Below, piece after piece: positions 60,123 through 64,000 of a stretch of DNA of 64,000 nt; within the stretch, counting starts at the first letter, position 1; each line of letters opens with the position of its first letter. Both the position numbers and the translations under genes were made by a program. The notes beneath the pieces are model-generated. The model was not told the DNA's origin and ran no database searches. It saw only the letters and a list, made by a program, of their open reading frames with translations. Source of the stretch: Neckera pumila (taxonomy: Eukaryota > Streptophyta > Bryopsida > Hypnales > Neckeraceae); assembly GCA_963969595.1 (NCBI GenBank), contig OZ018413.1, positions 3,872,711 to 3,936,710 on the forward strand. The letters run 5' to 3'.

Positions 60123-60746
60123 CTATCGGGAGATTGCCCGATAGTTTTGCAGTACACAGAGTACAACAAAGCAGCCGGGAACAAAACAAAGCGGTTTTAG
60201 TTGAACAAAAAACGAATAAACGGACAAAGAAACAGCGAGATATCTCCCGAAAAAATTGGAAAAATAATAGAGTTTCGACCGAGATGTTGACACCGCATTC
60301 AAAAGATGAAAGCGCTTCCTCGTGCAAACCATAGACAGCACATGAAATTGGCATCGGGATATATCCCGATGTTTGACAGGGCATAATATGAATAACGTAG
60401 AGAGAAGATCAACGGGATTTCTCAAAATGCTCTTGTTCGAACATGACTGGTAAGAGAACTCAGGAAGGATTGCGTGAATACTGTCGATAGGAGTCGTATG
60501 CACTGGGGAGTAAGGACAGTCCGGTAAAACATGAATCCAAAGGGAGATCTCCTGATGATTTGAAGCATAAGTAATGATCAGTGCAAAAGCAGAGGAGAAA
60601 ACATTATAATATGCAAGGTGTTGCTTATGCCGACACCTACTGGACATACTCATCGGGAGAACTCCCGCTGAATATGGTAGACGGCCTAAATTAAGGAGCA
60701 ATGTAGAGCAGGACGGCATTGACGTTCAACGGGAATAATCCCGATG
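60123..60746. repeat. Cluster of six to seven dispersed palindromes
   Basis: Members include CTATCGGGAGATTGCCCGAT plus AG (60123-60144), CAGCGAGATATCTCCCG (60234-60250), the perfect 20-mer CATCGGGATATATCCCGATG (60352-60371), GGGAGATCTCCTGATG (60541), CATCGGGAGAACTCCCGCTG (60651-60670) and CAACGGGAATAATCCCGATG (60727-60746). Spacing is about 75-190 bases. They end just before the coding part at 60786. Confidence 0.9.
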
Positions 60747-60785
60747 AAAACTCAGAGGATGGGATATGAGGTGGACTTCTGACCA

Positions 60786-63700
60786 TTGTGCATGGCATTG
60801 CGCAGAGAAAATACATCGATTGACCTGCCTGCAGACTTGTCACCCATCAGGCTGTACAAGTTTATTGACTCAATGATGCACACGTTCCAATACATCGGCG
60901 AGAGCAATCTAGGAGCTGTGTTTCGATGCAACCGGAAAGTTACAACGTGGGGCCTTCAGTGGATGGACCAAGCCGGAGGTGTTGCAATCATATGCCGTAG
61001 GCTCTTGTTCGAAGGCAAGGCTCACGCCACGACAAGCTTAGACGTCGAGGAGCTTCAAGGGCTAGATAACTCTACTGTCCTCGTCATTGTCCGAGAGATG
61101 GTTCCCAAGAAGCAGGAAGCACGGACCTACGGCCTCATCCTTGACTATGCCACCATGGATCTCTAGATGTGCGAGTCTATGACAATAAAGGGATTTCTAG
61201 ACAAGCCAGACGGATCTCATTCCTGGACACCAGCGGAGATGTCCAACGAATGGGTCGTTATAGATGACAGCCGTGGCGAGTCCAATAGGGACATAGTACA
61301 AGTTGTTGCCACTGCATCAACGCCTTCTGCCCCAAAGAAGCAGAGGAAGAGGAAAGCCATAGCGGGTGGGCCAAGAGATGAAATTGTGGAGGAAGCAGAG
61401 GAGAAGGGCAGGGGTAAGAAGAAAAAAAAGGCCACCCCATTGACTATTGCGCAAGCAGTCAAAATGACAGAGGCTGAGGTTAGCAAGCTCGAACCCGGTG
61501 AAATAAAGGAGATCAACAAGTTGTACAATCAGGTTTTCAAGTCAATGTACAGATGGGATAAGAAGCCACTAGCCAATGCAAAAGGGGAACTCCTGCAGGT
61601 GCACTACAAGTTCCTCCACAAGGCAAAAGCCGGGGATCTTGTATACAGAGCTATTGACCAGGATCGGCTCAAAGGGATTAAGAATAAGGTTCTTGTGGAC
61701 AACGACTTCCACTCAGAGAACCGGTATATAACCGTCTTGCCCTTGAAGAAAGGACCATACGGGCCAAATAATCTAATAGAGTTCTGGGACACGTGTCCGA
61801 GGAAGGAGAGTCTGACCACCAAATCCCACTACTACATTATTGATGGTTAGTACACTGTTGAAGCGTACAAGGAGTTGATCAAGAAGAAACATATCACTCA
61901 GGCGGATAAGGCCGACGCTTCCACGTTCAACATCATTCCCATATGGGCGTCGCATGAAATGAAGAAGAATGATATCTTTCACCTTTCGAGAGCTCTCAAC
62001 CAGAACCTCATTGGTGAGTAGAAGGAGCAGAGATTCGCACATCAGCTTGCTCACGCTTGTGTGAAGTAGAAAGACATGGGGTCCCCACACCCGTCATACG
62101 GAGGACGAGCGCACTCAGCAGCATACCTTGTAAGTTTTACTGAACTTACGCCCGAGTTATGCTTGTACATCGTTTTTTTCCTTCTTGGAAATCAGCGGGA
62201 GATATCCCGGTGACTCTCCACAGCAGGACATATCCTGCTGTCGACAGGATCAGAGTAATATTCCTACTAGGCGGGAGAGATACAGATGTTATGAAAATGC
62301 ACTGATCTCTCGCTGGCATTCAGCGGGAATTATCCAGTTCTTTACAGTATAGCCCCAAATCAATCCAGCAACGAGATTTATCCCGATGACGAACACTTCC
62401 ATTGTCTTCTGATTTCCCAGTAATCCCCAATATATTAACTCGCATTGTCGGCATTCACGTGTAGGGATTCTATAATGTGATGTCCTCAATCTTCACTGGG
62501 TTCAAGAATGCCAACAATCCGGATTTGAAAATCTTGCTACTCTTCATGGAGAAGGATGAAGACTTCAATCGCTGGATTCAGATTGACAAGGACTTTTTGG
62601 CCAGAAAGCTTCCTGACGGGAACGGACCAAAATCAAAGGGTGTCCGTAAGCCGCTGGCATACACCGACTTCAAGCCTTTGTGGGGATTGCAAGATGAGGA
62701 CTTGAACTACTTGGCTAGCCAGGTAGAGCAGGGAGTTGTGTGCATGAAGAAAACGGCTATCAACCTCGATATTGGGGGAATGCCGGTCACTCCAGTGGCT
62801 GTGGCAGCAGGTCGGGAGAAGAAGGTGAGGGCCATGAAGAACGAGCTCATGTGCCACTACAGGCAGTTCCCGCTTCCGAGCAAGAAGCCAGAGTACTCTT
62901 CCTACCCAACAGAAGAATGGGAAGAGTTTGTGGCTGCGAAGAAGATTACCCAGGAGCAAGTCGAGTGGTGGACGGATAAGAGCATGACAACGGAGCTGGG
63001 CAAGGAGTGGCTAGAGGGTCGTACAAAGACCCTGAACAAGACACACAATCCAAGCAACTATCCAGAGGCGGTAAAGAAGATGTGGGAGATCTTCATGAAT
63101 GTGCATACAGAGGAGATCCAGGAATATGTTGTCGAGGACTTCGGAAGGGACTATCTGTGCAAGGTTATGGACGAGAAATGCTGGGACATTAGCAAGATTT
63201 TGGCAGAAGATTCCGTAAAGGCATGGCGAAGTGAAGCGAAGACCCACATGTATTTCTGGTTTCTCTTCGAAATGACCAGCCGCGATGCTCGTGCTAAATT
63301 CTTGGAGAACCGAAATCTGAATTGCATATTCAATGCCATGGAGTACAAGGATACCAATCGACGCCTTGTAAGAGCCCGTTCACCAGCAATACTTATAACG
63401 GATGGTGCTGGATTTCACGCAATTCTAACACACCTGGAGAAGCGGCGGCAGGACATGAAAGTCCGGCTCTGGGATTGGCATGTAATTCATTACATTCCAG
63501 AGAAAGCGGATGGCTTCCCCCCTCCAGTGACATGATCGCATTTCACCGTGTACTTGGTCTTGCTCTTTGCCTACGACGAAGTCCACGGTCTGACAAGCAG
63601 CTTCCACAATTTCTTCAGGAGTGCAATCGAGATGTCTGCTGTGTATTTCTCGAGAGATTTGGATGAAGTGGACAAGTTGTACAGGCGGTCGAATATGCCT

Positions 63701-64000
63701 TGGTTCTCCATTGCTGCGGCGATTGAAATTTTCCTTAACCACATGACCGACAACATGGTCATTGTTAACGTTAACGGCGGTCCGGAAATTACTTCTCTTG
63801 CAATGGTAAGCCCTAATTTATTCTCTTTCCCATTATTTTTTGTAACTCAATCAATTTTCAGTGCATTGACATTTGCTTCTACAATGTTGTCAAGTCTCCT
63901 CGAATAAGGTTTTCGAAGTTGTTTATGACTCCAAATCAGAGTCCAAGGCAATTTTGGTCGCCCGGCAGATTTGGGAGCAATTGCATAATGCTCAATTCCT
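60786..64000 (+). pseudogene. Large transposon-type protein with ParB/sulfiredoxin-like motif, decayed and cut by window end
   Basis: One reading frame runs 60786-62129, 62465-63805 and 63862-64000 with phase-0 GT-AG introns (335 and 56 bases). It is broken only by TAG at 61164, 61848, 62019, 62067 and TGA at 63533. Features in order: IDLPADLSPIRLYKFIDSMM; a Lys/Arg-rich likely nuclear signal (KKQRKRKA and GRGKKKKKA); SHYYIIDG-stop-YTVEAYKEL, which resembles the ParB/sulfiredoxin box IDGxxRxxA if the stop was Gln; a hydrophilic central part; SPAILITDGAGFHAILTHL; and TPNQSPRQFWSPGRFGSN at the edge. I do not recognise the full protein. The introns carry the same palindromes as the DUF7869 pseudogene, so it is probably a partner gene of the same element. 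The first ATG is 60792; the true start may lie in an upstream exon. Confidence 0.6.
62193..62388. repeat. Palindrome family copies inside the intron of the ParB-like pseudogene
   Basis: CAGCGGGAGATATCCCGGTG (62193-62212), CAGCAGGACATATCCTGCTG (62221-62240), CAGCGGGAATTATCCAGTTC (62320-62339) and CAACGAGATTTATCCCGATG (62369-62388) all lie within the 62130-62464 intron. Confidence 0.9.

Noticed and set aside
1..64000. tRNA or rRNA genes and LTR retrotransposons
   Set aside because: By eye I found no tRNA-like B-box with a fold, no rRNA sequence, and no reverse transcriptase or long direct terminal repeats; a dedicated scan would be needed to exclude small ones.

Overview
The window looks like nuclear DNA of a streptophyte, either a land plant or a charophyte alga. 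It is AT-rich and intron-containing, with large gaps between genes. The evidence is an intact ROP/RAC GTPase with a C-terminal CVIL prenylation box, decayed exons of two plant-type genes (a TIP1-like ankyrin S-acyltransferase and an ISE2-like DExH helicase), an F-box protein of plant F-box/kelch type, and TTTAGGG-type interstitial telomeric sequence. I cannot name the species.

Only two genes look complete, both on the minus strand. The ROP gene (23476-25303) has seven exons whose splice sites all join in frame to a 196-residue protein. The F-box gene (40969-44052) has three exons that join to 431 residues. Everything else that codes is hypothetical or broken: a small ORF at 658-1134, a TIP1-like remnant at 7111-7621, possible exons around 7.8-9.0 kb with a perfect 120-bp tandem duplication, an ISE2-like remnant at 38956-40311, and two transposon-type pseudogenes at 48.5-51.9 kb and 60.8-64.0 kb.

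Most of the window is repeats. From left to right these are: a fold-back element (about 2.0-2.4 kb); a 729-bp inverted-repeat element (3.8-4.5 kb); a 21-bp perfect hairpin (11.2 kb); a compound tetranucleotide microsatellite whose main block is 312 uninterrupted TTTG units (11.6-13.0 kb); a 22-bp AT-rich tandem array (16.05-16.69 kb); and three arrays of a degenerate ~170-bp satellite (17.4-19.9, 26.2-26.9 and 32.9-35.4 kb). The outer two satellite arrays are in opposite orientation and flank the ROP gene. A tandem segmental duplication (about 27.6-30.3 and 30.3-32.75 kb) contains short transposons present in one copy and absent in the other. A family of small elements bounded by TTAA and CCCCTAAA-type inverted termini recurs throughout. 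One of these has an empty site in the paralogous duplicate, which supports TTAA target duplication.

The most interesting region is 47.5-64.0 kb. A DUF7869-type transposase pseudogene on the minus strand and a second long pseudogene on the plus strand, with a ParB/sulfiredoxin-like IDG(Q) motif, are transcribed divergently. The introns and non-coding flanks of both carry the same roughly 20-bp palindrome, approximately CAnCGGGAnATATCCCGnTG. I propose that they are two genes of one large DNA transposon, later invaded by TTAA-type elements and cut by the right edge of the window.
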